Part shown: positions 40,034-49,453 of the stretch, in pieces
How positions within the stretch are numbered: the first letter of the stretch is position 1
How the letters are laid out: each line of letters opens with the position of its first letter
Assembly (NCBI RefSeq): GCF_900109705.1
Contig: NZ_FOAI01000004.1
Location: 62,001 to 126,000, forward strand
Source of the DNA: Roseivivax marinus
Lineage (GTDB): Bacteria; Pseudomonadota; Alphaproteobacteria; Rhodobacterales; Rhodobacteraceae
Length of the DNA: 64,000 nucleotides
Reading direction: 5' to 3'
Position numbers and translations under genes: made by a program
Notes under the pieces: generated by a model
What the model saw: only the letters and a program-made list of their open reading frames with translations
What the model was told of the DNA's origin: nothing
Database searches by the model: none

Positions 40034-41590
40034 ATGAGGGTCGAACATCACCACTCTTCCACTCACCCCCTACTCCCACCCACCACGGAAGACGACCGCA
40101 TCGCGCGGCTTCGGCTCTTGCGCTCCCGCCGTGTGGGGATCGCTACATATCACCGGCTGATTGCCGAGCTTGGCTCGGCCGCCGCGGCGCTGAACGCCCT
40201 CCCCGAAATCGCCCGCGCCGCCGGGCTCGACCGCTACGAGGCCGCGACCGAGCGCGCCGCGCTGGCCGAGATGCGCGCCGGCGCCCATGCCCGCGCACGC
40301 CTGATCTTCCAGGGGGAGGCCGCTTACCCTGCGCGTCTCGCCGACCTGTCCGACGCGCCGCCATTCCTCTGGGCCGTCGGCGACATCGCCGCTCTCGCCC
40401 GTCCGATGGTGGCGCTCGTCGGCGCGCGCAATGCCTCGTCGCTCGGCACCCGCATGGCCCGTGCCCTCGCGCAGGACCTCGGCGCGGCGGGGTATGTCGT
40501 GGTGTCGGGACTGGCGCGCGGGGTCGATGCGGCCGCCCATGCCGGCAGCATCGCCACAGGCACGGTCGCAGTGCTCGCGGGCGGGGTGGACGTGCTCTAT
40601 CCGCAGGAAAACGCCAGGCTGGCGGAAGATATCCCCGCGGCGGGCGGGGTGCGCCTGTCGGAACATCCGCCGGGCCTCCAGCCGCAGGCGCGGCACTTTC
40701 CCGCGCGGAACCGCATCGTTTCCGGCCTAGCCGAGGCCGTGGTCGTGGTGGAGGCGGCGGCCAAGTCCGGCTCGCTTATCACCGCACGCGCGGCGCTCGA
40801 CCAGGGGCGCGAGGTGTTCGCGGTGCCGGGCCATCCCTTCGACGCCCGCGCCGGGGGCTGCAACATGCTGATCCGCGACGGCGCGCGCCTCGTGCGCGGC
40901 GCCGCCGACGTTATCGAGGCGATCGGTCCGGGGCCGGGTCCGGTCGCGCGGGGGGACCTGCCGCTGGACGCCGTGCCATGCGCCGCTCACGAGGCTCGGG
41001 GCGCGCACACCGGGCCGGAGACGTCTCAGGCGAAGCCGGGGGATAGCGTCGCCAGCCAGGTCTCGACGTCCAGGATGCAGGCGGGTGCCGCGCCGGATGG
41101 GGCTCAGACTACTCACCAGCGCGACGGTGGAGGGAAGTCCCATGCGCTCGCAACGCGACCGGACACGGTTCAGGGAACTGCCGCAGGGGACGCTGCGACA
41201 CAAGGCGGCGGCGCTACCTGCGGGAAGGCTGAAAACCTCACGGAGGATGGCGCACGCGGTGCTGACCGGCGTGAGGCTGCAGGCGGTCCGTCCGGACAAG
41301 CCCCGCGCCGCTCCCGCAGCGTCGCCCGCCGGCCCACGGCGCCCACCGGAACCTCGGCGGACGCACGGCGCGACCAATCCGCACGGGGAGAGGAGGCGCG
41401 CACCCTCTCGGAGACGGCGGCGCTTCATGCGCGGATTCTCGACCGGCTCGGGCCCTCCCCACTGGCCGAGGATCAGCTGATCCGCGATCTCGGCCAGCCC
41501 AGCGGGACCGTCGCGCCTGCGCTCACCGACCTTGAACTCGACGGCCGGATCCGTCGCCAACCGGGCGGTCTGCTGGCGCTCGCCCCGTGA
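40034..41590 (+). CDS. dprA: DNA-processing protein DprA with very long linker
   Basis: 518 residues; the DprA proteins I know have about 290-400. An N-terminal SAM-like region (about 20-80) precedes the Rossmann fold with VALVGARNASSLGTRMA, VVSGLARGVDAAAH, FPARNRIVSGLAEAVVVVEA and KSGSLITARAALDQGREVFAVPG. The C-terminal winged helix (about 455-518) has LDRLGPSPLAEDQLIRDLG. Between them lie about 150 low-complexity residues (about 300-454) rich in Gly, Ala, Arg and Thr. DprA loads RecA on incoming single strands in transformation and gene-transfer-agent uptake. The frame is open throughout. Confidence 0.9.
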   Translation: MRVEHHHSSTHPLLPPTTEDDRIARLRLLRSRRVGIATYHRLIAELGSAAAALNALPEIARAAGLDRYEAATERAALAEMRAGAHARARLIFQGEAAYPARLADLSDAPPFLWAVGDIAALARPMVALVGARNASSLGTRMARALAQDLGAAGYVVVSGLARGVDAAAHAGSIATGTVAVLAGGVDVLYPQENARLAEDIPAAGGVRLSEHPPGLQPQARHFPARNRIVSGLAEAVVVVEAAAKSGSLITARAALDQGREVFAVPGHPFDARAGGCNMLIRDGARLVRGAADVIEAIGPGPGPVARGDLPLDAVPCAAHEARGAHTGPETSQAKPGDSVASQVSTSRMQAGAAPDGAQTTHQRDGGGKSHALATRPDTVQGTAAGDAATQGGGATCGKAENLTEDGARGADRREAAGGPSGQAPRRSRSVARRPTAPTGTSADARRDQSARGEEARTLSETAALHARILDRLGPSPLAEDQLIRDLGQPSGTVAPALTDLELDGRIRRQPGGLLALAP

Positions 41591-41685
41591 CCGGCGACCC
41601 CCGGCTCGATTGACAATTCGGGCTTGCACCCCACATGCTGCGCGGCCAAAGACAGGCCCGTTCCCCCAGAGAGGTGCCCCGAGAC

Positions 41686-44430
41686 ATGCCCGTCGTCGTC
41701 GTCGAGTCCCCGGCCAAGGCCAAGACCATCAACAAGTATCTGGGCTCCGACTACACTGTCCTGGCCTCGTACGGACACGTCCGCGATCTGCCGCCCAAGG
41801 ACGGGTCGGTGAACCCTGACGAGGGGTTCGACATGACCTGGGAGGTGGGCAACGACTCCAAGAAGCACGTGAAGGCCATCGCCGACGCGCTCAAGGACGA
41901 CAACGCGCTGATCCTCGCGACGGACCCCGACCGGGAAGGCGAGGCGATCAGCTGGCACCTCAAGGAGGCGCTGACCAAGCGCAAGTCGATCAAGAAGGAT
42001 ACCGACGTCCGCCGGGTCACCTTCAACGCGATCACCAAGCAGGCCGTGACCGAGGCCATGGCCAACCCGCGAGACATCGACGCGCCGCTGGTCGAGGCCT
42101 ACCTCGCCCGCCGCGCGCTCGACTATCTCGTCGGCTTCAACCTTAGCCCGGTGCTCTGGCGCAAGCTGCCCGGCGCCAAGTCGGCGGGCCGCGTGCAGTC
42201 GGTGTGCCTGCGCCTCATCGTCGAACGCGAGATGGAGATCGAGGCGTTCGACGCCCGCGAATACTGGTCGGTGAAGGCGCTGCTCTCCACCCCCCGCGGG
42301 CAGGACTTCGAGGCGCGGCTGACCACGCTCGCCGGCAAGAAGCTCGAGCGCTACGACCTGTCGAATGAGACCCAGGCCGAGATGGCCGTCCAGGCGGTGT
42401 CCAGCCGCAAGCTGCACATCGCTTCGGTCGAGGCGAAGCCGGCCAGCCGCAATCCCTCGGCGCCGTTCATGACATCAACACTGCAGCAGGAGGCCAGCCG
42501 CAAGTTCGGCATGGGCGCCAAGATCTGCATGTCCACGGCGCAGCGGCTCTACGAGGCCGGGCACATCACCTACATGCGGACTGACGGCATCGACATGGCG
42601 CCCGAGGCCGTGCAGGCTGCCCGCGATGCGATCAAGGACCGCTACGGTGCGGACTATGTCCCCGGCAGCCCGCGCATCTACAAGAACAAGGCCAAGAACG
42701 CGCAGGAAGCGCACGAGTGCATCCGCCCCACGGACATGACCAAGGACGCCGAGTCGCTGGGTCTGCGCGAGGCCGATCAGAAGAAGCTCTACGACCTGAT
42801 CTGGAAGCGCACTCTGGCCTGCCAGATGGAGGCCGCGCGGCTCGAGCGCACCACGGTCGAAATCGCGTCTGACGACAAGCAGGTGGGCCTGCGCGCCACC
42901 GGGCAGGTGGTGCTGTTCGACGGTTTCCTCCGCGTCTACGAAGAAGGCCGCGACGAGCCGCAGGACGAGGACGACAAGCGCCTCCCCCAGATCATGGAGG
43001 GGGAGGCCGCCGCGTTTGCGAAGGCCGGGCTGCGGTCCGAGTTCGACAAGGTCGGCGAAAAGGAGGGCGCTGTCCTCGAGGCCGATACCGGTCCGGGGCC
43101 CGACCGCAACGGCAAGGCCGTGATCGGGGGCGGCGACGCGGTTCTGGCGCTTCAGCACCACACCCAGCCGCCGCCGCGCTACACCGAGGCCACGCTTGTC
43201 AAGAAGATGGAAGAGCTCGGCATCGGCCGGCCGTCGACCTATGCCTCGGTCATCACCACGATCCAGGACCGCGAATACGTCCGGAAGGACAAGAACCGCC
43301 TGATCCCCGAGGACAAGGGCAGGATCGTCACGATCTTCCTGCTCAACTTCTTCAAGCGCTACGTGGAATACGACTTCACCGCCGCGCTGGAGGACGAACT
43401 CGACGATGTCTCGGCCGGCGAGATGGACTACAAGGAGCTGCTCGCCAAGTTCTGGCGCGACTTCCACGCCGCGATCTCGGAGACCTCCGAGCTGCGCATC
43501 GCGCAGGTGCTCGACGTGCTGGACGAGGCGCTGGCGCCGCAGCTCTACCCGCCGCGCGACGACGGGTCTGACCCGCGCACCTGTCCGCTTTGCGGCGAGG
43601 GCAGCCTGCACCTCAAGACCTCGCGTTCGGGCGGCTTCGTGGGCTGCTCGCGCTATCCCGAATGCCGTTACACCCGCCCCCTCGGCGGGGACGAGGGTCA
43701 GGGCGACCGCGTGCTCGGCTACGACAATGGCGACGAGATTTCGCTGCGATCGGGTCGGTTCGGCCCCTACGTCCAGCGCGGCGAACCGACAGAAGAGCAA
43801 CCGAAACCGCCACGCGCGAGCCTGCCCAAGGGCTGGTCCGCGGACGCGATGGACCTCGAGAAGGCGCTGACGCTGCTGTCCCTGCCGCGCCAGGTGGGCA
43901 TCCACCCCGAGGACGGGGAGCCGATCGAGGCGGGCATCGGGCGTTACGGCCCGTTCGTGAAGCACAATCGCCTTTACGCGAACCTCAAGGAAGTGGACGA
44001 GGTTTTCGAGATCGGCATTAACCGCGCGGTCGATCTGCTCGCCGAGAAGGCCGCCAAGCGCGGTGGCGGGCGCGGCGCGGCGGCGAAACCGCTCAAGGAA
44101 CTGGGCGAGCATCCCGAACACGGTGGGCCGGTTATTATCCTCGACGGGCGCTACGGGCCTTACGTGAAGTGGGAAAAGGTCAACGCTACCCTTCCGAAGG
44201 GGACCGAGCCCGCGGACGTGACGCTCGAGGAAGCGGTCGCTCTGGTGGACGAAAAGGCGGCCAAGACCGGCAAGGGCAAGAAGAAGGCCCCGGCCAAGAA
44301 GGCCGCCGCAAAGAAGGCTCCGGCCAAGGCCTCGACCGCGAAGAAGACTACCGCGGCCAAGAAGCCCGCCGCGAAAAAGTCCACCGCGGCCAAGGGGTCG
44401 GCGGCAAAAGGAAGCGATGCCGCCGAGTGA
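41686..44430 (+). CDS. topA: DNA topoisomerase I
   Basis: 914 residues from the ATG at 41686 (MPVVVVESPAKAKTINKYLG). TOPRIM domain with ATDPDREGEAISWHL, catalytic Tyr296 in HITYMRTDGIDM, a C-terminal zinc-finger segment (CPLCGEGSLHLK, then CSRYPECRY) and further repeats (GRYGPFVKHNRLYANL, GRYGPYVKWEKVNATL). The last 50 residues are an Ala/Lys-rich tail (KKAPAKKAAAKKAP), common in actinobacterial and some alphaproteobacterial enzymes and thought to aid DNA binding. It relaxes negative supercoils. Follows dprA by 95 bases. Confidence 0.96.
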   Translation: MPVVVVESPAKAKTINKYLGSDYTVLASYGHVRDLPPKDGSVNPDEGFDMTWEVGNDSKKHVKAIADALKDDNALILATDPDREGEAISWHLKEALTKRKSIKKDTDVRRVTFNAITKQAVTEAMANPRDIDAPLVEAYLARRALDYLVGFNLSPVLWRKLPGAKSAGRVQSVCLRLIVEREMEIEAFDAREYWSVKALLSTPRGQDFEARLTTLAGKKLERYDLSNETQAEMAVQAVSSRKLHIASVEAKPASRNPSAPFMTSTLQQEASRKFGMGAKICMSTAQRLYEAGHITYMRTDGIDMAPEAVQAARDAIKDRYGADYVPGSPRIYKNKAKNAQEAHECIRPTDMTKDAESLGLREADQKKLYDLIWKRTLACQMEAARLERTTVEIASDDKQVGLRATGQVVLFDGFLRVYEEGRDEPQDEDDKRLPQIMEGEAAAFAKAGLRSEFDKVGEKEGAVLEADTGPGPDRNGKAVIGGGDAVLALQHHTQPPPRYTEATLVKKMEELGIGRPSTYASVITTIQDREYVRKDKNRLIPEDKGRIVTIFLLNFFKRYVEYDFTAALEDELDDVSAGEMDYKELLAKFWRDFHAAISETSELRIAQVLDVLDEALAPQLYPPRDDGSDPRTCPLCGEGSLHLKTSRSGGFVGCSRYPECRYTRPLGGDEGQGDRVLGYDNGDEISLRSGRFGPYVQRGEPTEEQPKPPRASLPKGWSADAMDLEKALTLLSLPRQVGIHPEDGEPIEAGIGRYGPFVKHNRLYANLKEVDEVFEIGINRAVDLLAEKAAKRGGGRGAAAKPLKELGEHPEHGGPVIILDGRYGPYVKWEKVNATLPKGTEPADVTLEEAVALVDEKAAKTGKGKKKAPAKKAAAKKAPAKASTAKKTTAAKKPAAKKSTAAKGSAAKGSDAAE

Positions 44431-44462
44431 GCGTGGCACGCTCCCTCGCGGGGCGATCAAGT

Positions 44463-44491
44463 TTGACTTCACCCTTGTGCCGGGTCACATA
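44463..44491 (+). promoter_or_regulatory. Candidate sigma-70 promoter of scoA
   Basis: TTGACT (44463-44468), a 17-base spacer and CACATA (44486-44491), with AGGGAG as the ribosome site just before the scoA ATG at 44522. The -35 is good and the -10 weak. Confidence 0.4.
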
Positions 44492-44521
44492 TCCAGCAAC
44501 CAGCGCACGAGGGAGTGAACC

Positions 44522-45220
44522 ATGAAGAAAGTCTACGGCTCTGCCGCAGAGGCGCTCGACGGACTGCTGTTCGACGGCATGACCATCGCGTCGGGGGGCT
44601 TCGGCCTGTGCGGCATTCCCGAGCTTCTGATCCAGGCGATCCGCGACGCGGGGCCCAAGGACCTGACCGTGGCGTCGAACAACGCGGGCGTCGATGGCTT
44701 CGGCCTCGGGCTGCTGCTTGAAAGCAAGCAGGTCAAGAAGATGATGTCTTCCTACGTGGGCGAGAACAAGGAGTTCATGCGCCAGTACCTCGGCGGCGAA
44801 CTCGAGCTGGAATTCAACCCGCAGGGCACCCTGGCCGAGCGCATGCGTGCCGGGGGTGCGGGCATCGCGGGCTTCTACACCAAGACCGGCTACGGCACGC
44901 AGATCGGAGAGGGCAAGGAGGTCAAGGAGTTCGACGGAGAGAACTACATCCTCGAACGTGGAATCTTCGCCGACCTTTCGATCGTGAAGGCGTGGAAGGC
45001 CGACACCACCGGCAACTGCATCTTCCGCAAGACCGCGCGCAACTTCAATCCGCCGGCCGCCATGTGCGGCAAGGTCTGCGTGATGGAGGTCGAAGAGATC
45101 GTCGAGCCGGGCGAACTCGATCCCGATCACATCCACCTGCCGGGCATCTACGTCCATCGTCTCATCGAAGGTGAGCACGAGAAGCGGATCGAGCAGCGCA
45201 CCACGCGCCCGGCGGCCTGA
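44522..45220 (+). CDS. scoA: 3-oxoacid CoA-transferase subunit A
   Basis: 232 residues of CoA-transferase family I alpha subunit. Landmarks: [51 protein letters not shown] and [15 protein letters not shown]. With ScoB it moves CoA from succinyl-CoA to acetoacetate, in ketone-body and polyhydroxybutyrate breakdown. The B subunit is not immediately downstream: a LOV sensor gene lies between, 16 bases after this stop. Confidence 0.94.
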   Translation: MKKVYGSAAEALDGLLFDGMTIASGGFGLCGIPELLIQAIRDAGPKDLTVASNNAGVDGFGLGLLLESKQVKKMMSSYVGENKEFMRQYLGGELELEFNPQGTLAERMRAGGAGIAGFYTKTGYGTQIGEGKEVKEFDGENYILERGIFADLSIVKAWKADTTGNCIFRKTARNFNPPAAMCGKVCVMEVEEIVEPGELDPDHIHLPGIYVHRLIEGEHEKRIEQRTTRPAA

Positions 45221-45236
45221 TCGGAGTCCCGGACCG

Positions 45237-46301
45237 GTGACGGTGGCAGAGCAACAGAGACGCGCCCTGTCGGCGATCCTCGATGACCGGGATGCGCTGG
45301 ACGGGTTCTCGCGTCTGGCGATCTCGATGATCATCACGAACCCGTTGGCGCCGGACAATCCGATCGTCTACGTCAACGACGCGTTCGAGCGGACGACCGG
45401 GTATTCGCGCACGGCCGTCATCGGGCGCAACTGCCGGTTCCTCCAAGGCGAGCGGACCGACAAGCGCGACGTGGACAAGCTGCGTGCGGCCATCGCGACG
45501 GGCGACGACGTGGCGGTGGATATCCTCAACTACCGTGCCAGCGGCGAGCCGTTCACCAATCGGCTCATCATTGCCCCAATCGCGGACGAAACCGGGCGCC
45601 CGATCTACTTTCTCGGCCTTCAGAAAGAGCTTCGGGACACCAGCGGTGAGACCAGTCTGTCCGACATGCGGCTGCATGCGATCCGGTCCCGGGTCCGTGA
45701 GGACCTGGCGATGATCCTGTCCAGCATCGGGGAGCCGGAGCGGCGGCTTAGTATCGACGATCCGCTGACCGAGATCGACGCCCTGCCGCGGCGTCTCGAA
45801 TGTCTTCAGCTTGTCTACGAGGAACTGCGGCTGAACGACGAGGACACCGCCACCGGCCGCGCGGGGATCGAGCTTGGCGCCCTCATGAGCCGGATCGCGA
45901 GCAATGTCGCCCATCACGAGGGGCGACCCGGGGTGAGGTTCGTCCAGCAGGTCGATCAGATGCAGGTTTCGCTCGAGACCGCTGTGCGCGTTGCCCTGAT
46001 CCTCTCGGAAACCGTGTCGAACGCGTTCACGCACGCCTTCGATGGCCTGGATCGGGGCTACGTGGAGCTGCGCATTGCCCGGCTGGCCGCCGGTGGACTT
46101 CGGATGACGATCTCGGACGACGGGGTCGGCATCCCGGCAAAAATCGACTGGCCGTCTGCCGCCACGCGCGGTGGCCGGCTCATCGCGTCCCTGCTCGACG
46201 GGCTGGACGTGACCATCAACGTGGCGCGGGGCGCTGCCGGAACCGTCGTGATGATCGACGTTCCGGTCGACCTGCATGATTTGGAAAACAAGGGAGCCTG
46301 A
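45237..46301 (+). CDS. LOV-domain photosensor with histidine-kinase-like ATPase domain
   Basis: About 354 residues from GTG 45237 (GGAG about ten bases ahead; GTG 45243 is an alternative). LOV domain about 25-145: flavin-binding GRNCRFLQGERTDKRD with photoactive Cys66, NYRASGEPFTNRL, and the terminal Gln in YFLGLQ. A dimerisation helix region resembling HisKA_2/HWE kinases (RSRVREDLAMILSSIG, then LQLVYEEL) leads into a HATPase domain with N-box ALILSETVSNAFTHAF and G1 DDGVGIP. At the aligned phospho-acceptor site (HHRV in typical members) it reads RSRV, so autophosphorylation may be lost or use another residue. It lies between scoA and scoB and probably shares their transcript. No response regulator is adjacent. 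Confidence 0.87.
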   Translation: MTVAEQQRRALSAILDDRDALDGFSRLAISMIITNPLAPDNPIVYVNDAFERTTGYSRTAVIGRNCRFLQGERTDKRDVDKLRAAIATGDDVAVDILNYRASGEPFTNRLIIAPIADETGRPIYFLGLQKELRDTSGETSLSDMRLHAIRSRVREDLAMILSSIGEPERRLSIDDPLTEIDALPRRLECLQLVYEELRLNDEDTATGRAGIELGALMSRIASNVAHHEGRPGVRFVQQVDQMQVSLETAVRVALILSETVSNAFTHAFDGLDRGYVELRIARLAAGGLRMTISDDGVGIPAKIDWPSAATRGGRLIASLLDGLDVTINVARGAAGTVVMIDVPVDLHDLENKGA

Positions 46302-46307
46302 CCGAAT

Positions 46308-46937
46308 ATGCCGTGGGATCGCAATGAGATGGCCGCACGGGCGGCGCAGGAACTGGAAGACGGCACCTACGTGAACCTCGGGATCGGCATCCCGACGCTG
46401 GTGCCGAACTACATCCCCGAGGGGGTCGAGGTGACGCTCCAGTCCGAGAACGGCATGCTGGGCATGGGGCCGTTCCCCGTCGAGGGGGAAGAGGATCCGG
46501 ACCTCATCAACGCCGGCAAGCAGACCATCACCGAGCTGCCGCACACTTCCTATTTCGACAGCGCCACCAGCTTCGGGATGATCCGCGGCGGCAAGATCGC
46601 CATGGCGATTCTCGGCGCGATGGAAGTGGCCGAGAACGGCGACCTCGCGAACTGGATGATTCCCGGCAAGCTCGTGAAGGGCATGGGCGGTGCGATGGAC
46701 CTCGTGGCCGGCGTGAAGCGCGTGATCGTGGTCATGGACCACACCAACAAGGCCGGCGAGCCGAAGCTGCTCAAGGAGTGCACGCTGCCGCTGACCGGCA
46801 CGGGCGTCGTGAACCGGATCATCACCAATCTCGGTGTGATGGACGTGGTCGAGGGCGGTCTGAAGATCGTCGAGACCGCGCCCGATGTGACCGAGGACGA
46901 GATCCGCGAAAAGACCGAGGCCACGATCGTTGGCTGA
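46308..46937 (+). CDS. scoB: 3-oxoacid CoA-transferase subunit B
   Basis: 209 residues of the beta subunit. The catalytic Glu47 lies in [12 protein letters not shown]. Other landmarks: [64 protein letters not shown]. It starts six bases after the LOV gene, with GGGAG inside the end of that gene as ribosome site. It forms the heterotetrameric transferase with ScoA. Confidence 0.95.
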   Translation: MPWDRNEMAARAAQELEDGTYVNLGIGIPTLVPNYIPEGVEVTLQSENGMLGMGPFPVEGEEDPDLINAGKQTITELPHTSYFDSATSFGMIRGGKIAMAILGAMEVAENGDLANWMIPGKLVKGMGGAMDLVAGVKRVIVVMDHTNKAGEPKLLKECTLPLTGTGVVNRIITNLGVMDVVEGGLKIVETAPDVTEDEIREKTEATIVG

Positions 46938-47232
46938 TGCGCCCGACGCCAATGGCATCGCGCGCGAACACCGCGACGGGCGGGGGCGCTACGTCCTCGT
47001 CCGTGACGGCCACGAGGCCGAACTGACCTACCGCGCGCTGGGCGACGACCGGATCGTCGCCGAGCATACCGGCGTCCCGCGCGAGATGGGGGGCACGGGC
47101 GCCGGCAAGGCGCTGGTCGCCCGGCTGGTCGACGATGCCCGCGCCGAGGGCGTGCGCATCGTGCCGGCCTGCTCCTTTGTCGACGCCATGCGGCGACGAC
47201 ACCCGGACTGGGCGGACGCCTTCGCGGCCTGA
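46930..47232 (+). CDS. Small GNAT-like N-acetyltransferase (YjdJ type)
   Basis: 100 residues with a TTG start overlapping the scoB stop by eight bases; no ATG or GTG lies in a fitting position. The minimal GNAT fold is visible: [41 protein letters not shown] (acetyl-CoA loop) and [20 protein letters not shown], matching the YjdJ family. Substrate unknown. Translational coupling puts it in the sco operon. Confidence 0.8.
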   Translation: MADAPDANGIAREHRDGRGRYVLVRDGHEAELTYRALGDDRIVAEHTGVPREMGGTGAGKALVARLVDDARAEGVRIVPACSFVDAMRRRHPDWADAFAA

Positions 47233-47268
47233 ACCGCGCCGCCCGCCGTCGAAGCAGAGACATTCCGC

Positions 47269-47712
47269 ATGACCGACAAGACCACCGACACCACTTTGCC
47301 TGATCGCGTGGCCATGCATGACGGGCACGACCTGCCTACGGTCCAGCCAACCATCCGGACCATCGCCATGCCCGCCGACACCAACCCGGCGGGCGACATC
47401 TTCGGCGGTTGGCTGATGAGCCAGATGGACCTTGCCGCGGGCACCGTCGCGGCGCTCGCCGCGCGCGGCCGCAGCGCGACGATCGCGGTCGAGGGGATGA
47501 AGTTCCACAGCCCGGTGAAAGTCGGCGACGAGGTGTCGCTCTATGCCGAGATCCGGCACGTGGGCCGCACCTCCATGCACATCCACGTGGAGGCATGGCG
47601 GCGGGAACGCCGTTCCACCCTGACGCAGATGGTGACCGAGGCCCTGTTCACCTTCGTCGCGCTCGACGAAGAGGGCAACGCGCGCCCGGTGAAAGAGCCG
47701 CCCGAGGCTTGA
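47269..47712 (+). CDS. Acyl-CoA thioesterase, YciA family
   Basis: 147 residues, a single hotdog fold. Conserved block PADTNPAGDIFGGWLMSQMDLAAG carries the catalytic Asn/Asp region; later VEGMKFHSPVKVGDEVSLYAE and a VTEALFTFVALDE strand. It hydrolyses acyl-CoA thioesters in the cytoplasm. Its position after scoAB fits CoA and acyl metabolism. Convergent with hisE, 24 bases apart. Confidence 0.9.
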   Translation: MTDKTTDTTLPDRVAMHDGHDLPTVQPTIRTIAMPADTNPAGDIFGGWLMSQMDLAAGTVAALAARGRSATIAVEGMKFHSPVKVGDEVSLYAEIRHVGRTSMHIHVEAWRRERRSTLTQMVTEALFTFVALDEEGNARPVKEPPEA

Positions 47713-47736
47713 GATACAGGGCAGGGCGGGCCGATG

Positions 47737-48048
47737 TCAGCCTTGCCGCGCGGCCTTCTCGGCGATGCCCGACGTGCCCTGACGCCGGGCCAGCTCGTCC
47801 ATCACCTCCGACAGCGGCACGTCGCGGGCGCGCAGCATCACCAGAAGATGAAAAAGCACGTCGGCGGCTTCGGAGGTCAGGCGCGCGCGGTCGTTCTTCA
47901 CCGCCTCGATGATCGCCTCGACCGCCTCTTCGCCGAACTTCTCGGCACATTTCTCGGGGCCCTTGGTCAGAAGCTTGGCCGTCCAGCTTTCGTCCGGCGA
48001 GGCCTCCGCGCGGGCGGCGACCACGCGCTCCAGCTCTTCCAGCGTCAT
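47737..48048 (-). CDS. hisE: Phosphoribosyl-ATP pyrophosphatase
   Basis: 103 residues, all-alpha MazG-like fold. Metal-binding Glu/Asp in [13 protein letters not shown] and [14 protein letters not shown]. It removes pyrophosphate from phosphoribosyl-ATP, second step of histidine synthesis. Its start overlaps hisF by four bases. The cyclohydrolase HisI is not in the window. Confidence 0.95.
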   Translation of the reverse strand: MTLEELERVVAARAEASPDESWTAKLLTKGPEKCAEKFGEEAVEAIIEAVKNDRARLTSEAADVLFHLLVMLRARDVPLSEVMDELARRQGTSGIAEKAARQG

Positions 48049-48812
48049 GCGGCCTCGCGCACGGGAATGCCGGCGGCCTTCATGTGGGCCTTGGCCTCTT
48101 GGATGGTGAAGGTGCCGAAGTGGAAGATCGACGCGGCCAGCACCGCCGATGCGCCGCCCTCGGTGATGCCCTCGACGAGGTGATCGAGCGTGCCGACCCC
48201 GCCGCTCGCGATGACCGGGATCGGCACCGCGTTGGCGATGGTCCGCGTCAGCTCGAGATCGAAGCCCGACTTGGTGCCGTCACGGTCCATCGAGGTCAAA
48301 AGCAGCTCGCCCGCGCCCTTGGCGGTCATGTCGAGCGCGAACTCCACCGCGTCGATGCCCGTCGCGTTACGGCCGCCGTGGGTGTAGATTTCCCAGCCCG
48401 GAGCGTTCTCCTTCCGCTTGGCATCGATCGCCACGACGATGCACTGGCTGCCGAAGCGGTCGGCGGCGGCTGTCACCACGTCCGGGTCCTTCACGGCGGC
48501 CGAGTTGAAGCTGACCTTGTCGGCGCCCGCGAGCATCAACTTGCGGACGTCCTCCACGGTGCGGACGCCGCCGCCCACGGTCAGCGGGATGAAGCACTGC
48601 TCTGCGGTGCGCCGCACCACGTCGAGGATCGTCTCGCGGTCCTCGTGGGTGGCGGTGATGTCGAGAAAGCAGATTTCGTCGGCCCCGGCGTCGTCATAGG
48701 CGCGCGCGGCATCGACCGGGTCGCCCGCGTCGCGCAGGTCGACGAAGTTGACGCCCTTCACGACGCGCCCGTCGGCCACGTCGAGGCAGGGGATGATGCG
48801 GGTCTTCAGCAT
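48045..48812 (-). CDS. hisF: Imidazole glycerol phosphate synthase cyclase subunit
   Basis: About 255 residues from the ATG at 48812 ([20 protein letters not shown]); the longer open frame upstream is not HisF-like. TIM barrel with catalytic Asp11 and the second Asp in [10 protein letters not shown]; phosphate loops [10 protein letters not shown] and [10 protein letters not shown]. It uses ammonia from HisH to close the imidazole ring. Coupled to hisE by a four-base overlap; the upstream neighbour DUF302 gene is divergent. Confidence 0.95.
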   Translation of the reverse strand: MLKTRIIPCLDVADGRVVKGVNFVDLRDAGDPVDAARAYDDAGADEICFLDITATHEDRETILDVVRRTAEQCFIPLTVGGGVRTVEDVRKLMLAGADKVSFNSAAVKDPDVVTAAADRFGSQCIVVAIDAKRKENAPGWEIYTHGGRNATGIDAVEFALDMTAKGAGELLLTSMDRDGTKSGFDLELTRTIANAVPIPVIASGGVGTLDHLVEGITEGGASAVLAASIFHFGTFTIQEAKAHMKAAGIPVREAA

Positions 48813-48957
48813 GGTCCACTCCTTGGCTTGGTCACGGAGTATCCGAACGCGCCCGCGCAGCGCAACCGGGACGGCACGGCGGAACCGGGGGCAGGGGCCG
48901 GCGTTGCCCCGGCAGAGGCGGCCCGTCCCGGCGTCGCCATCCCGGAGGACCCCGACC

Positions 48958-49404
48958 ATGACCCGCCTGACGACCCTTGCGGCCGCCGCCTTCGCGCTCG
49001 TGGCCACCCCGACGCTCGCCGACCAGATCAGCGTCGAAAGCCCGTATTCCGTCGCCGAAACCATGGACCGTCTCGAATCCGCGGTCGAGGAGGCCGGTGC
49101 AACGGTCTTCGCCCGCGTGAACCACGCCGAGGGGGCCGCGTCCGCGGACATGGAGCTGGATCCGGCGGAACTTCTGATCTTCGGAAACCCGCAGCTCGGC
49201 ACGCAGGCCATGCAGGACGACATCCGCGCGGGCCTCGTGCTGCCGATGCGGGTCCTGGCCTACGAATGGGACGGGCAGGTCTATCTCGGCTGGCAGGAGC
49301 CCGAGGACATGTTCGACGATCTCGATATCGACGACGACGCCAATTACATCGAAGAGATCGAGGGCGCGCTCAACAGGCTGACCGAGCAGGCAGTTTCCGA
49401 GTGA
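48958..49404 (+). CDS. Secreted DUF302 family protein
   Basis: 148 residues from the ATG at 48958, GGAGG eight bases ahead. Signal peptide ([19 protein letters not shown]). The rest matches the DUF302 pattern: [54 protein letters not shown]. Periplasmic; the biochemical role of the family is unknown. It lies on the opposite strand between hisF and hisA. Confidence 0.85.
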   Translation: MTRLTTLAAAAFALVATPTLADQISVESPYSVAETMDRLESAVEEAGATVFARVNHAEGAASADMELDPAELLIFGNPQLGTQAMQDDIRAGLVLPMRVLAYEWDGQVYLGWQEPEDMFDDLDIDDDANYIEEIEGALNRLTEQAVSE

Positions 49405-49411
49405 TGCGGTC

Positions 49412-49434
49412 GCGGCCCCGCAGGACGGGGCCGC
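49412..49434. terminator. Bidirectional hairpin between the DUF302 gene and hisA
   Basis: A 9-bp stem GCGGCCCCG / CGGGGCCGC with loop CAGGA, between two convergent genes (stops at 49404 and 49454). There is no T-run on either side. Confidence 0.55.
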
Positions 49435-49453
49435 ATGGATGGCGGCGCGGGCC

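Noticed and set aside
41085-41480. A 131-codon ORF in another frame within dprA
   Set aside because: It lies in the low-complexity linker, has no ribosome site and is Arg/Pro-rich; the dprA frame continues to a proper winged helix.
45171-45236. Longer start of the LOV protein at ATG 45171
   Set aside because: It overlaps scoA by 50 bases, lacks a ribosome site and adds an Arg/Ser/Pro-rich tail; the GTG at 45237 follows GGAG.
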